From Candidatus Gastranaerophilales bacterium (GTDB lineage Bacteria > Cyanobacteriota > Vampirovibrionia > Gastranaerophilales > Gastranaerophilaceae): a stretch of DNA of 64,000 nucleotides. The notes beneath the pieces were generated by a model that worked only from the letters and a program-made list of their open reading frames with translations, was not told the DNA's origin and made no database searches. Of the stretch, positions 9,897 through 18,237 are shown one piece after another; within the stretch, counting starts at the first letter, position 1, and every line of letters starts with the position of its first letter. The stretch covers positions 223,363 through 287,362 of the forward strand of contig CANQRH010000003.1 of NCBI GenBank assembly GCA_947626225.1. The letters are read 5' to 3'. The position numbers were made by a program, and so were the translations under genes.

Positions 9897-10607
9897 ATGA
9901 GATATAAGAGAATTTTATTAAAAATCAGCGGAGAGGCGCTTTTAGGGGAACAGCAGTTTGGTATTGACCAAAATACCGTTAAAAAAATCGCATGTGAGAT
10001 ACAAAAGGCAAGAAATTTAGGAGCACAAATTGCTGTTGTAGTAGGCGGAGGCAATATATTCAGAGGGATGAAAAACAGTGCCAAACTCGGCATGGATCAA
10101 GCTTCCGGTGATTATGTCGGGATGCTTGCAACCGTCATGAATGCTATTGCTTTGCAAAGTACGCTTAATCAAATGGAAATACCCTGCAGAGTTCAAAGTG
10201 CTATTGCCATGAATCAAATTGCGGAGCCGTATATCAGACACCGTGCAATAAGACACCTTGAAAAAGGCAGAGTTGTTATCTTTGCCGCGGGAACCGGAAA
10301 TCCTTTCTTTACAACAGATACGGCTGCTGCGTTAAGAGCTTCGGAAATCAATGCGGAAGCTATGCTTATGGCTAAAAACGGCGTTGACGGAGTTTATTCG
10401 GATGATCCGAAAAATAATCCGAATGCACAAAGGTTTGATAAAATTACTTATGACGACATTATTGTCAACGGTTTGAAGGTTATGGATACGGCGGCTTGCG
10501 CTCTGTGCAAGCAGAATAAAATTCCGATTATTGTTTTCGATTTTGATGCGGAAAACGGAATTTCGGATATTTTGAACGGTAAAAATATAGGAACATATAT
10601 CAGTTAA
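9897..10607 (+). CDS. pyrH: Uridylate kinase
   Basis: Hexameric bacterial UMP kinase that makes UDP from UMP and ATP. The 236-residue product matches the family length. It has the N-terminal KRILLKISGEALLG (residues 4-17), the GGGNIFRG nucleotide-binding loop, DYVGMLATVMNA, and AAGTGNPFFTTDTAAALRA. An AAGAGG site precedes the ATG. It begins a five-gene run (pyrH-frr-cdsA-rnc-rpe), and pyrH-frr adjacency is widely conserved. The 223-base upstream gap contains GTTTACAATA twice (9811 and 9847), part of which could act as -35 elements, but I cannot assign a promoter firmly. Confidence 0.96.
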   Translation: MRYKRILLKISGEALLGEQQFGIDQNTVKKIACEIQKARNLGAQIAVVVGGGNIFRGMKNSAKLGMDQASGDYVGMLATVMNAIALQSTLNQMEIPCRVQSAIAMNQIAEPYIRHRAIRHLEKGRVVIFAAGTGNPFFTTDTAAALRASEINAEAMLMAKNGVDGVYSDDPKNNPNAQRFDKITYDDIIVNGLKVMDTAACALCKQNKIPIIVFDFDAENGISDILNGKNIGTYIS

Positions 10608-10625
10608 TAAAGAAAAGAGGTTAAA

Positions 10626-11192
10626 ATGTCTGAGGCATTAGAAGAATTGTTTTTATTCGGTGAAGAAAAAATGGAAAAAGCTGTTGCTCAGCTTCACAAA
10701 GAGTTTGGTTCAATACGTTCGGGCAGAGCAAATCCCATGATTCTTGATAAAGTTCTTGTCGATTATTACGGAGCACCTACTCCTTTAAGACAAATGTCGC
10801 AGGTAACGGTTCAAGACGGTACGACACTTGTTATTACTCCTTATGATAAAACGATTTTGAAAGAAATCGAAAAAGCAATTATTAAAGCTGAAATAGGAAT
10901 TACGCCTAACAGTGACGGTATTTGTATAAGACTTGCTTTTCCGCCTCTTACGGAAGAAAGACGGCGTGAAACAGCTAAAGAAGTTAAAAAGCTGGGTGAA
11001 GATTCTAAAGTTGCAATAAGAAATATCCGCCGTGATATGGCTGATGAGCTTAAAAAACTTGAAAAAAGCGAAAACCTTCCTGAAGATACGGTTAAAGATA
11101 ATCAGGATAAAATTCAAAAACTTACGGATAAATATACGGGAATTATTGATAAATCCGTGTCGGATAAAGAAAAAGAGGTTATGACCGTATAA
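10626..11192 (+). CDS. frr: Ribosome recycling factor
   Basis: Splits post-termination ribosomes together with EF-G. The 188-residue length is standard. It shows the hallmark GSIRSGRANPMILDKVLVDY in the first third, PLRQMSQVTVQD, PNSDGICIRLAFPPLTEERR, and the helical C-terminal segment. It follows pyrH by 18 bases with an AAAGAGG ribosome site. The TAATG junction couples it to cdsA. Confidence 0.97.
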   Translation: MSEALEELFLFGEEKMEKAVAQLHKEFGSIRSGRANPMILDKVLVDYYGAPTPLRQMSQVTVQDGTTLVITPYDKTILKEIEKAIIKAEIGITPNSDGICIRLAFPPLTEERRRETAKEVKKLGEDSKVAIRNIRRDMADELKKLEKSENLPEDTVKDNQDKIQKLTDKYTGIIDKSVSDKEKEVMTV

Positions 11193-12052
11193 TGAACAAA
11201 AACGCTACAAGAATGCTTACCGGTTTTATAATGGGTACAATTGCCATGGCATGCATAATGATTGGCGGTATTGCATTACTTTTGATGCTTGCGGTTATAA
11301 TATTTTTTGCATCAAAAGAGTATGTAAAAATTCTTGAGCATAAAGGTTTTTATCCGAGTCTTAAAATTATACTTGCTTCGGAAGCTATTCTTGCGCTTAT
11401 AACGTATTTTGACAGGACGGAATATGTTGCCGGAGCATTGACTTTATGTACTTTTGCATCGTTTATGTGGGTTCTGTTCAGAGGCAGACAGCCGTATATT
11501 GCAAATGTTTCCACCACGATTTTGGGTTTTGTGTATTGCGGGTATTTCCCGCTGCATCTCCAGCTTTTACGTGACATTTCATCCGCTCATTTTAATGACG
11601 GATTGGGATTTGTTGTTATGATGTTTACCGCTATACTTGCAACCGATGTGGGTTGTTATTATGCGGGTACAAAGTTTGGCAAACACAAGCTTGCGCCGGT
11701 TATCAGCCCGAACAAAACAATTGAAGGTTCAATCGGAGGTGCTGTATGTGCTGTTATCGGCGCAGTTATAATCGGCTTTTTTATTGATAAATTTTTCGGC
11801 GGAGGACTTCCATGGTACACATCGGCTGTAGCGGGAGTAATCTGTACGATATTTGCTCAAATCGGTGATTTGTGTGAGTCGCTTATAAAACGTGATGCGG
11901 GAGTAAAAGATTCCGGAGATTCTCTGCCCGGACATGGCGGATTTCTTGACAGAACGGATAGTTTTATTTTTACAATTCCGGTTATGTTTTATTTTTGTAA
12001 GTATTTTGTGTTTTCAACCGTTGCGGTTGATCTTGTAAAGGGATTGTTTTAG
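11192..12052 (+). CDS. cdsA: Phosphatidate cytidylyltransferase
   Basis: Polytopic inner-membrane enzyme that converts phosphatidic acid and CTP to CDP-diacylglycerol, the precursor of phospholipids. The 286-residue protein has about eight membrane segments. The C-terminal signature is clear: SPNKTIEGSIGG, then GDLCESLIKRDAGVKDSGD and PGHGGFLDRTDS. It overlaps frr by one base and ends one base before rnc. The usual uppS/dxr neighbours of this cluster are missing here. Confidence 0.95.
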   Translation: MNKNATRMLTGFIMGTIAMACIMIGGIALLLMLAVIIFFASKEYVKILEHKGFYPSLKIILASEAILALITYFDRTEYVAGALTLCTFASFMWVLFRGRQPYIANVSTTILGFVYCGYFPLHLQLLRDISSAHFNDGLGFVVMMFTAILATDVGCYYAGTKFGKHKLAPVISPNKTIEGSIGGAVCAVIGAVIIGFFIDKFFGGGLPWYTSAVAGVICTIFAQIGDLCESLIKRDAGVKDSGDSLPGHGGFLDRTDSFIFTIPVMFYFCKYFVFSTVAVDLVKGLF

Positions 12053-12724
12053 ATGAAGCGTATTGAGGAAATTTACGGCATAAAGGCGGATAATTCCGAT
12101 TTGTTCAAATGTGCCTTAACTCATCCTTCCTGTACAACTGATTCTTCCGAAAACTATGAACGGCTGGAATTTCTCGGGGATGCGGTTTTAAAACTTATTA
12201 TTTCCGATATTTTGTATAACAAATTTCCTGATTATTCGGAAGGTAATTTGTCAAAAATCCGCTCTGTAGCTGTATCGGACAGTACTCTGTCAAAGATTGC
12301 ACATGAAATCGGACTTTGTGAATTGATAATTGTTCCAAAGCATGGTGTAAAACAAGGTATCGCGGATTTGGAATCTGTCTGTGCCTGCGCTTTTGAAGCT
12401 GTTTTGGGAGCTTTTTATCTTGATAATAAAGCCGAGCCGTTGAAAGCATTTTTAAATAAAGTTATGCAGCCTTATATTGAAGATATTGACAAAAATATAG
12501 GTAAATACAATGCAAAAGCCATGCTTCAGGAATATACCCAATCTGTTGACAGAAAAATTCCGGAGTACAAAATTGTTGAAGAATCAGGACCGGCGCATAA
12601 AAAAACTTTTACAATAGAAGTTTTATATCGGGGCAAAGTTATTGCTCAAGGTACCGGTAAAACTAAAAAAGAAGCTGAACAGCACGCGGCTTATGAAGCG
12701 TGCAAAAAACTGGGGGTTCTGTAA
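12053..12724 (+). CDS. rnc: Ribonuclease III
   Basis: Double-strand-specific endoribonuclease that processes rRNA precursors and structured mRNAs. The 223-residue product has the catalytic signature ERLEFLGDAVL (residues 36-46) with its metal-binding acidic residues, a second acidic site in CACAFEAVLGAFYLD, and a C-terminal dsRNA-binding domain ending in GKTKKEAEQHAAYEACKKL. The start abuts the cdsA stop and the stop overlaps the rpe start (TAATG). Confidence 0.96.
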   Translation: MKRIEEIYGIKADNSDLFKCALTHPSCTTDSSENYERLEFLGDAVLKLIISDILYNKFPDYSEGNLSKIRSVAVSDSTLSKIAHEIGLCELIIVPKHGVKQGIADLESVCACAFEAVLGAFYLDNKAEPLKAFLNKVMQPYIEDIDKNIGKYNAKAMLQEYTQSVDRKIPEYKIVEESGPAHKKTFTIEVLYRGKVIAQGTGKTKKEAEQHAAYEACKKLGVL

Positions 12725-13356
12725 TGGTTATAATTTCACCTTCTATTTTGTCGGCAGATTTTGCAAACTTACAGCGCGATATTGAAAGCGTTGTAAAAGC
12801 AGGTGCTGACTGGCTGCATATTGATGTAATGGACGGTCATTTTGTCCCGAATATTACAATCGGAGTTCCAGTTACCGCATCGATAAAGAAGATTTCTCCG
12901 GTGCCTCTGGATGTTCATTTGATGATTGAAAACCCGCAAAAATATGTCAAACCTTTTGCGGATGCGGGAGCGGATATTATTACTTTTCATTATGAAGCGG
13001 TTTCTAATCCTAAAGAAGTAATCGATTTGATAAAATCTTTCGGTATAAAAGCCGGCATGTCAATAAAACCCGATACATCGGCCGATGTTGTTTTTCCTTT
13101 TATAAATGATTTGGATTTAGTTCTTGTAATGACTGTAGAACCGGGATTTGGCGGACAAAAATTTATTGAAAAATGTGCGGATAAAATTCCCGTTATAAAG
13201 GAAAAGGCTCCGGAAGATCTTATTATACAGGTTGACGGCGGAATAAATGCCCAAACAGCAAGAATTTGCACGTCTTACGGTGCAAATTCTTTAGTAGCGG
13301 GTAATTATATTTATAAGTCAGACAATATTAAATCTGCTATAGAGTCTTTACGCTAA
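12724..13356 (+). CDS. rpe: Ribulose-phosphate 3-epimerase
   Basis: TIM-barrel epimerase interconverting ribulose 5-phosphate and xylulose 5-phosphate in the pentose phosphate pathway. I start it at the ATG overlapping the rnc stop (12724) because the family begins at MVIISPSILSADF. That gives 210 residues. Signature stretches include DWLHIDVMDGHFVPNITIG, LDVHLMIENP, MTVEPGFGGQKFI and VDGGIN. It ends the operon, and its last 9 bases overlap the convergent gene at 13348. Confidence 0.95.
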   Translation: MVIISPSILSADFANLQRDIESVVKAGADWLHIDVMDGHFVPNITIGVPVTASIKKISPVPLDVHLMIENPQKYVKPFADAGADIITFHYEAVSNPKEVIDLIKSFGIKAGMSIKPDTSADVVFPFINDLDLVLVMTVEPGFGGQKFIEKCADKIPVIKEKAPEDLIIQVDGGINAQTARICTSYGANSLVAGNYIYKSDNIKSAIESLR

Positions 13357-13833
13357 ACCCTTTCTTTCTTTACGTTTTCTGATTTTTTCGGGATCCGTTG
13401 TCAAATCGGTGTCCGCAAGAGAAAGTTCATCTTCCGGCGCTTCTTCGGCAACTTCGGCTTCAGCGTTTTCCGGCTGAGGATGAATTTCGGGGTTTTCGTC
13501 AGCTATTTCGCTTTCTTCCGTTTCGGCCGGATCTTTTACGGCATCAGGTTCTTCGGTTTTCTCCGCATCTGCCGCTTGTCCCGGTTTCGGTGTATCTGTA
13601 TCTTCTATGCCGAGTTTTTCCAAAGCTTCAAGCCCGACATCGCCGTCAACCTGTTCATAAGTTACATTATCGGGAATTTTGGAAAAAGCTGCCATCTGCT
13701 GCGCCCAAGCCATTATTTCTGCCGGTATTTCTTCCCCTTTGCTTTCTTCCTTTATGATTTCCTGTGCGGTAAGTTTCCGCCATTTACTGATATCTATGTT
13801 ACCTGTATTGCCTATTCCGATTGGTTCTGCCAT
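13348..13833 (-). CDS. Acidic unknown protein with a basic C-terminal tail
   Basis: I do not recognise this 161-residue protein. The N-terminal half (residues 1-80) looks folded and contains IDISKWRKLTAQEIIKEES. The second half is a low-complexity acidic linker rich in Glu, Ala, Asp and Pro, and it ends in a basic patch (KIRKRKERKGLA). There is no signal peptide or membrane segment, so it is probably cytoplasmic. A good AAAGGAG site precedes the ATG. It overlaps rpe tail-to-tail by 9 bases. The composition resembles a disordered adaptor or scaffold, but no function can be assigned. Confidence 0.7.
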   Translation of the reverse strand: MAEPIGIGNTGNIDISKWRKLTAQEIIKEESKGEEIPAEIMAWAQQMAAFSKIPDNVTYEQVDGDVGLEALEKLGIEDTDTPKPGQAADAEKTEEPDAVKDPAETEESEIADENPEIHPQPENAEAEVAEEAPEDELSLADTDLTTDPEKIRKRKERKGLA

Positions 13834-13992
13834 TTTATTCTCCTTTCTTTATCTATAACGGTCATGCCGCATAATTTCTTTAATGATTGTAAACTTTTGT
13901 AACAAATTTTATATAAATTGAATATAAAAAGTCAATAATTTTTTATACAAAGTTTTTATATAAATAAGAGAGAGAAAAGAGAGGCTGAGAAA

Positions 13993-14169
13993 ATGGCAAA
14001 TACACTATTATTCACTAATACAATTACCGATACATACAGACAAACATCGGATGCATTAAATTCCGTAGATTTAAAAAATAAACATGTAATAAGAAAAACG
14101 CTTGTCGAAATTATGAAGCAATCATTCTTCCATGGCGCAAGCAGATTCGGAACAAACTTTATTGCGTAG
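13993..14169 (+). CDS. Small unknown protein (58 residues)
   Basis: A short open frame from ATG 13993 to TAG 14167-14169 with a purine-rich GAGAGGCTGAG site five bases before the start. The product begins MANTLLFTNTITDTYRQTSD and ends in a basic, hydrophobic tail (KQSFFHGASRFGTNFIA). There are no Cys and no obvious membrane segment. It lies alone between two minus-strand genes and is followed within 35 bases by a strong bidirectional terminator, which suggests a real transcription unit. No homology is recognised. Confidence 0.5.
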   Translation: MANTLLFTNTITDTYRQTSDALNSVDLKNKHVIRKTLVEIMKQSFFHGASRFGTNFIA

Positions 14170-14200
14170 TTGTCGGAAATCATAGGAAATAGGAAAAATA

Positions 14201-14228
14201 AAAAAAAAGACCGAAAGGTCTTTTTTTT
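14201..14228. terminator. Bidirectional intrinsic terminator
   Basis: A symmetrical hairpin with an A8/T8-flanked stem, core AAGACC-GAAA-GGTCTT, lying between the plus-strand small gene (ends 14169) and the minus-strand gene whose stop codon overlaps its edge (14227). The A and T runs let it work in both directions. Confidence 0.85.
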
Positions 14229-14409
14229 AGAATTCTTCCAAAACTCTTTGAGTTTCTTGTTTGTTCATTTCGTCCGCTTTAAAGAATTTCTTTAGACTTT
14301 TTTCATTTCTGATAGCAGAATCAGCTTGTCCGCCCAGATTTGTAAAGTCAACATTGTTATAAGCCCAGTAGCAACCTGCAATTAACAATAAAAGAATAAT
14401 CCATTTCAT
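14227..14409 (-). CDS. Small membrane-anchored protein or lipoprotein
   Basis: A 60-residue protein starting MKWIILLLLIAGCYW. The short hydrophobic stretch ends in IAGC, which fits a lipobox, so Cys13 could be lipidated; otherwise the stretch is a membrane anchor. The remaining 47 residues are polar and end in the charged NKQETQRVLEEF. An AGGAGGA site precedes the ATG. The stop codon sits at the edge of the bidirectional terminator. Function unknown. Confidence 0.7.
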   Translation of the reverse strand: MKWIILLLLIAGCYWAYNNVDFTNLGGQADSAIRNEKSLKKFFKADEMNKQETQRVLEEF

Positions 14410-14474
14410 AATTTTTCCTCCTATGTTTTAATATACATTTTTATTTTTTATAAGAAATCAAATTAAAGGTTGAT

Positions 14475-15110
14475 TTATCTTACAAAATTTGTAAATTTAA
14501 TATCTGTTTCCAATGCGGGCGGATTAATACCCGCATTTTTAGCGCTTTCTTTACATTTCAAGAAGTAAGCCATATTTCGTGCAAGTATATGCATATTTTG
14601 AATACCTTCCAAATCCTGCATAACTTCATCGGGGATTTGTCCGAAAACGTCGTTCCAATATCTTCCGGAAATGATAGGCATTTCGGATATGGTAAAGAAC
14701 TTGTTAAGCTGATCAAGAGTAGAGCTTGTACCTGCGCGTCTTGCTACGGCAACTGCAGCGGCAGGTTTCAGTCTGAACGTATCCGCTTTTGATCTGAATC
14801 CCGAATAGAAAGCTCGGCTTAAAAAGCTTGTTAAACTTCCGACCGGACCGGCATAATGAACGGGAGATGCAACGATAAGCCCGTCACTTTCTTTCATTTT
14901 TTCAACAAAATCATTTACTTTATCATTTATAACGCATCTTTCTATTTTTGAGCAGGCTCCGCAGCCCATGCAGGGAGATATTGCATTTTTGCCGACATTG
15001 AAAATTTCTGTTTCAATTCCTTCTTGTGCAAATGTTTTTGCAAGTTCCGATAAAGTTATAAATGTGTTACCTGTTTCATGCGGTGAACCGTTTACCAATA
15101 TTACTTTCAT
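14475..15110 (-). CDS. NADPH-dependent FMN reductase / iron-sulfur flavoprotein family
   Basis: A 211-residue flavodoxin-fold protein. The N-terminus MKVILVNGSPHETGNT has the FMN phosphate-binding loop typical of the NAD(P)H-dependent FMN reductase family. The Cys cluster CMGCGACSKIERC near residues 48-60 resembles the Fe-S or redox motif of iron-sulfur flavoproteins found in anaerobes. ASPVHYAGPVGSLTSFLSR lines the flavin site. The substrate is unknown. A strong AAAGGAGGAG site lies before the ATG. It is 12 bases downstream of the HlyC/CorC gene on the same strand. Confidence 0.85.
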   Translation of the reverse strand: MKVILVNGSPHETGNTFITLSELAKTFAQEGIETEIFNVGKNAISPCMGCGACSKIERCVINDKVNDFVEKMKESDGLIVASPVHYAGPVGSLTSFLSRAFYSGFRSKADTFRLKPAAAVAVARRAGTSSTLDQLNKFFTISEMPIISGRYWNDVFGQIPDEVMQDLEGIQNMHILARNMAYFLKCKESAKNAGINPPALETDIKFTNFVR

Positions 15111-15122
15111 AATTCTCCTCCT

Positions 15123-16454
15123 TTACGCAGTTTCTTTTTCTTGAAGTTTGTTGATTTCAAGTTTTGTTATTCTTGCGCCGTCAACCTCTTTCACAACAAA
15201 TCGAAGATTATTGAGTGTTACGGTATCATTCACCTGAGCAAGTCTGCCGAGAAGTTTTACAACAAGGCCGCCAATTGTGTCAATATCTTCATCATCAATT
15301 TCTTTTTCATCAATTGAGAAAAATTCGGCAAATTCATCAAGGCGCATCATTGAATTTGCTAAATATTTATCGGGAGCAATTTCTTTAATATCACTTTCTT
15401 CTTCTTCGTCAAATTCGTCCTGTACTTCGCCGAAGATTTCTTCAAGGACATCTTCAAGAGTCAAAAGCCCGGATGTTCCGCCAAATTCATCCACAACAAT
15501 AGCCATCTGGCTTTTACGTTTTTTAAATTCCAATACAAGATTATCCATTGTAATTGTTTCCGGTACAAGCAGGATATCTCTTTGGATTTTCGATATTGGG
15601 CAGGTTTCGTCTTTGACGGAAAGAGAATACAAATCCTTTACATGAACCAAACCCGTAATATGGTCTATATCTTCTTCATAAACGGGATATCTTGTGTACT
15701 GGTTTTCCGCGGCAACTTTGTAAAGTTCCTCTAACGGCATATCAATCGGAATGCAAACCATATCCGTTCTCGGAATCATTACTTGTTTGGCTGTTAAATC
15801 GGAAAACTTGAATACATTATGAAGCATATCTTTTTCGGTTTCATTTAATTCGCCGCCGTCATAGCTTTCGTTAACAAGCATATCAAGTTCTTCGGTTGAA
15901 TGTACAAGAGAACCTTTATGCGAGTGCGGAATATTCAAAATCTTTAAAACCAAATTTCCAAACCCGTTTAAAAGCCATATAAACGGATTGAAAAAGAATG
16001 TCAAAATCTGCATCGGCTTTGCAACCCAAAGTGCAGTTTTTTCGGTATATTCAAGTGCTATGGATTTCGGAATCAATTCGCCTAATACAACATGGAAAAA
16101 TGTAATTAACGCAAAAGCAATTGATGCCGAGATTGTATGAACTGCAACCGCCTGTCCGGCTCCGGGAATAAACGAAAATGCAGGTTCAATAATTCTTGCA
16201 AGCGTGCCTTCTCCAACCCATCCTAAGCCTATACTGGAGATGGTTACACCGAGCTGTACGGAAGCAATAAATTTATCCAAATCTTTAAGTGCTTCCATGG
16301 CTATTTTTGCATTGTAATTTCCTTCATTGACAAGCTGTTCAATTCTTGTCTTTCTAACCTTTACAATCGCAAATTCGGAAGCTACAAAAAAACCGTTTGA
16401 AAATAATAGAAATGCTATTAAAAAAAGATTGATATATATATTGGACTCGTCCAT
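15123..16454 (-). CDS. HlyC/CorC (CNNM) family membrane protein with CBS pair
   Basis: A 443-residue protein with the usual family order: an N-terminal CNNM/DUF21 membrane domain (about residues 1-195, with AIVKVRKTRIEQLVNEG and SIGLGWVGEGTL), a CBS domain pair (about 210-335, TAKQVMIPRTDMVCI and MAIVVDEFGGTSGLLTLEDV), and a C-terminal CorC/HlyC domain after a Glu/Asp-rich linker. Relatives take part in Mg2+ or Co2+ export; the hemolysin name is historical. It has a weak AAAGGGA ribosome site and precedes the flavoprotein gene. Confidence 0.92.
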   Translation of the reverse strand: MDESNIYINLFLIAFLLFSNGFFVASEFAIVKVRKTRIEQLVNEGNYNAKIAMEALKDLDKFIASVQLGVTISSIGLGWVGEGTLARIIEPAFSFIPGAGQAVAVHTISASIAFALITFFHVVLGELIPKSIALEYTEKTALWVAKPMQILTFFFNPFIWLLNGFGNLVLKILNIPHSHKGSLVHSTEELDMLVNESYDGGELNETEKDMLHNVFKFSDLTAKQVMIPRTDMVCIPIDMPLEELYKVAAENQYTRYPVYEEDIDHITGLVHVKDLYSLSVKDETCPISKIQRDILLVPETITMDNLVLEFKKRKSQMAIVVDEFGGTSGLLTLEDVLEEIFGEVQDEFDEEEESDIKEIAPDKYLANSMMRLDEFAEFFSIDEKEIDDEDIDTIGGLVVKLLGRLAQVNDTVTLNNLRFVVKEVDGARITKLEINKLQEKETA

Positions 16455-16523
16455 TTTTCCCTTTGTTAATAAAAATTATCAGTATGAGTGTAATTATAAT
16501 ATTATTTATAAAAAATTGCAATC

Positions 16524-17336
16524 CTACTTTTTCGGAATCTGAACTTCTTTAAGTTCGGTGTAAATCATCGGTGAAAACCCTCTTGTGGTTGTAATGCTGA
16601 TAACCTTGTAGTAATGGGGTTCCGCAAGCAAGGCAGGTGAAGTTATATGATAGACTCCGTTTCTCATTTTTTCACTGTTGGTGTGAAGATGCCCTGCCAC
16701 AACTGATATTACGTTACTGTGTTTATCCAGTAATTCAAGATACTGTTCTTTTTTATAAACTTCATGTGACTTAACTTCTTTATCTGTAACAACGGGAAAA
16801 TGCTGAAATATAATAACGGGGTTTCGTTTATATTTTTTCAACTGTTTATCCAGCCAATCCATTGTTGCCTGTTTGTAGTAACCGTTTGAACCGGGAATAA
16901 CTTCTTTAGCTCCGTCAACTGCAATAAATACAAAACCGTTGCTTTTGAATACGAAATTGGGTTTATTATATCTGTATAAAAGGTTGTTTGCTTTTATAAT
17001 GTCAAAATACTCATCTTTTGAAAGTCCGCCGTTTTTAAATACGTCATGGTTCCCTATAATTATGTAGTAAGGAACTTTAAGCTTTTTAACGGCTTTCACA
17101 AACCCCGGAAGATATTCGGGTTTGGGAGAATCTATGTTATCACCGGTAAATACCACGAAAGATATATCTTTTTCATCATTTATCAGTTTGACGGTTTCTT
17201 TCAAAACTTCTGCACTGTATTCATCGTTTGCTTTGTAATGGGTATCGGTAACCTGTACAAATTTTATGACGTTTGCAAAAACTGCGCTTTGAATAAATAA
17301 AAGTGATAAAAATGTAATTATTATGTTCTTTTTCAT
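16524..17336 (-). CDS. Exported calcineurin-like metallophosphoesterase
   Basis: A 270-residue protein with an N-terminal signal peptide (MKKNIIITFLSLLFIQSAVFA). The five-block metallophosphoesterase pattern is clear: QVTDTHYK (D-x-H), FTGDNID (GDN), IIGNHDVF (GNHD), FQHFPVV, and VAGHLHTN (GHLH). The likely location is periplasmic; the substrate cannot be deduced. AGAGGA precedes the ATG. It is divergent from rqcP, with a TATAAT on this strand in the 58-base shared spacer. Confidence 0.9.
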   Translation of the reverse strand: MKKNIIITFLSLLFIQSAVFANVIKFVQVTDTHYKANDEYSAEVLKETVKLINDEKDISFVVFTGDNIDSPKPEYLPGFVKAVKKLKVPYYIIIGNHDVFKNGGLSKDEYFDIIKANNLLYRYNKPNFVFKSNGFVFIAVDGAKEVIPGSNGYYKQATMDWLDKQLKKYKRNPVIIFQHFPVVTDKEVKSHEVYKKEQYLELLDKHSNVISVVAGHLHTNSEKMRNGVYHITSPALLAEPHYYKVISITTTRGFSPMIYTELKEVQIPKK

Positions 17337-17378
17337 TTAATCCTCTTTTTTTAAGAAAATTATATCATAAAATTTATA

Positions 17379-17387
17379 TGATAAAAT
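17379..17387 (+). promoter_or_regulatory. Extended -10 element of a probable leaderless rqcP transcript
   Basis: TGA-TAAAAT at 17379-17387 is followed by only seven bases (TAGTGTT) before the rqcP ATG at 17395. No Shine-Dalgarno is present. Transcription would start at or within a base or two of the A of the start codon. Confidence 0.5.
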
Positions 17388-17394
17388 TAGTGTT

Positions 17395-17643
17395 ATGAGA
17401 TTAGATAAATTTTTGAAAGTTTCCAGACTTATAAAGCGCAGAACCGTTGCAAACGAAGTATCTGATACGGGCAGAGTTTATGTAAACGGTATGCCTGCTA
17501 AACCCGCAAAACAAATAAAAGAAGGCGATATAATAAAAATTGAATATGCAAACAGAACGGTTTGTGTAAAAGTCTTGAAAGTTCCGCAAAATAATGTCAG
17601 TGTACAAGAGGCACCGACATTGTATGAAGCCGTACAGATGTAA
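17395..17643 (+). CDS. rqcP: S4-domain RNA-binding protein, RqcP/Hsp15 family
   Basis: An 82-residue protein that is essentially one S4 RNA-binding domain: MRLDKFLKVSRLIKRRTVAN, then GRVYVNG and KPAKQIKEGDIIKI. In Firmicutes RqcP acts with RqcH on obstructed 50S subunits in ribosome-associated quality control; E. coli Hsp15 binds similar complexes. Length and sequence fit RqcP better than the longer Hsp15. It appears monocistronic and convergent with tspO. The imperfect hairpin ATTACA-gtat-TGTAAT just after the stop may act as a weak terminator. Confidence 0.85.
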   Translation: MRLDKFLKVSRLIKRRTVANEVSDTGRVYVNGMPAKPAKQIKEGDIIKIEYANRTVCVKVLKVPQNNVSVQEAPTLYEAVQM

Positions 17644-17746
17644 ATATTACAGTATTGTAATAATTGTTTGTTTATTAAGATTTGTAAATATAATTTACAC
17701 CGACCGGAAAACCTTGCTATAAGAAAACGATAAAAATATCATTTTA

Positions 17747-18133
17747 TTAATTAAGTACTAAAAAACCGTAATTTAAATATATTGCAAAGCTTACCCAAAT
17801 CAGGTACGGAATCAAGAGCAACCCTGCGGGTTTTGATATTCTGTAGAAAGATATTATTGTTAAAATGATTGATATTAAAAGCAGACAGATGATTACAAAG
17901 CTCAGCTGTATGTTTTTCATATAGAAAAATACGGGACTCCACAGCAGGTTTAAAATTAGCTGTATAAAAAATATTATATTGGCTGATACTTTGCTTTCGG
18001 GAGTGTATGTTCTTAAAAACATGATGTAAGAAATTAATATTAAAACATACATTATAAACCACACGGGAGCGAATATATACGACGGCGGTGTAAAAGGCGG
18101 TTTGATAAGTGTTTGATACCAGTCTAAATTCAT
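17747..18133 (-). CDS. tspO: TspO/MBR family protein lacking the first membrane helix
   Basis: A 128-residue membrane protein recognisable as TspO by WYQTLIKPPFTPPSYIFAPV and the following PVWFIMYVL. TspO proteins bind tetrapyrroles and cholesterol-like ligands and usually have about 155-160 residues and five helices. Here the frame opens directly at the loop after helix 1. An in-frame TAA lies within 30 bases upstream of the ATG, so helix 1 is not encoded nearby. The other four helices look intact. Whether it folds like TspO is uncertain. Confidence 0.78.
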   Translation of the reverse strand: MNLDWYQTLIKPPFTPPSYIFAPVWFIMYVLILISYIMFLRTYTPESKVSANIIFFIQLILNLLWSPVFFYMKNIQLSFVIICLLLISIILTIISFYRISKPAGLLLIPYLIWVSFAIYLNYGFLVLN

Positions 18134-18189
18134 ATTTAAATTATTGAACGGATTCTTTTATTTTACATTACCCTTATGTGTAATATTTG

Positions 18190-18218
18190 TTGCGTTATTG
18201 ATAATTCTGTGTTATAAG
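18190..18218 (+). promoter_or_regulatory. Sigma-70-type promoter of ilvE
   Basis: TTGCGT (18190-18195), a 17-base spacer, and TATAAG (18213-18218) preceded by TGT, giving an extended -10. The predicted start lies a few bases before the GCGGAGG ribosome site of ilvE. Confidence 0.55.
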
Positions 18219-18237
18219 TGGTTGCGGAGGATTTTTC

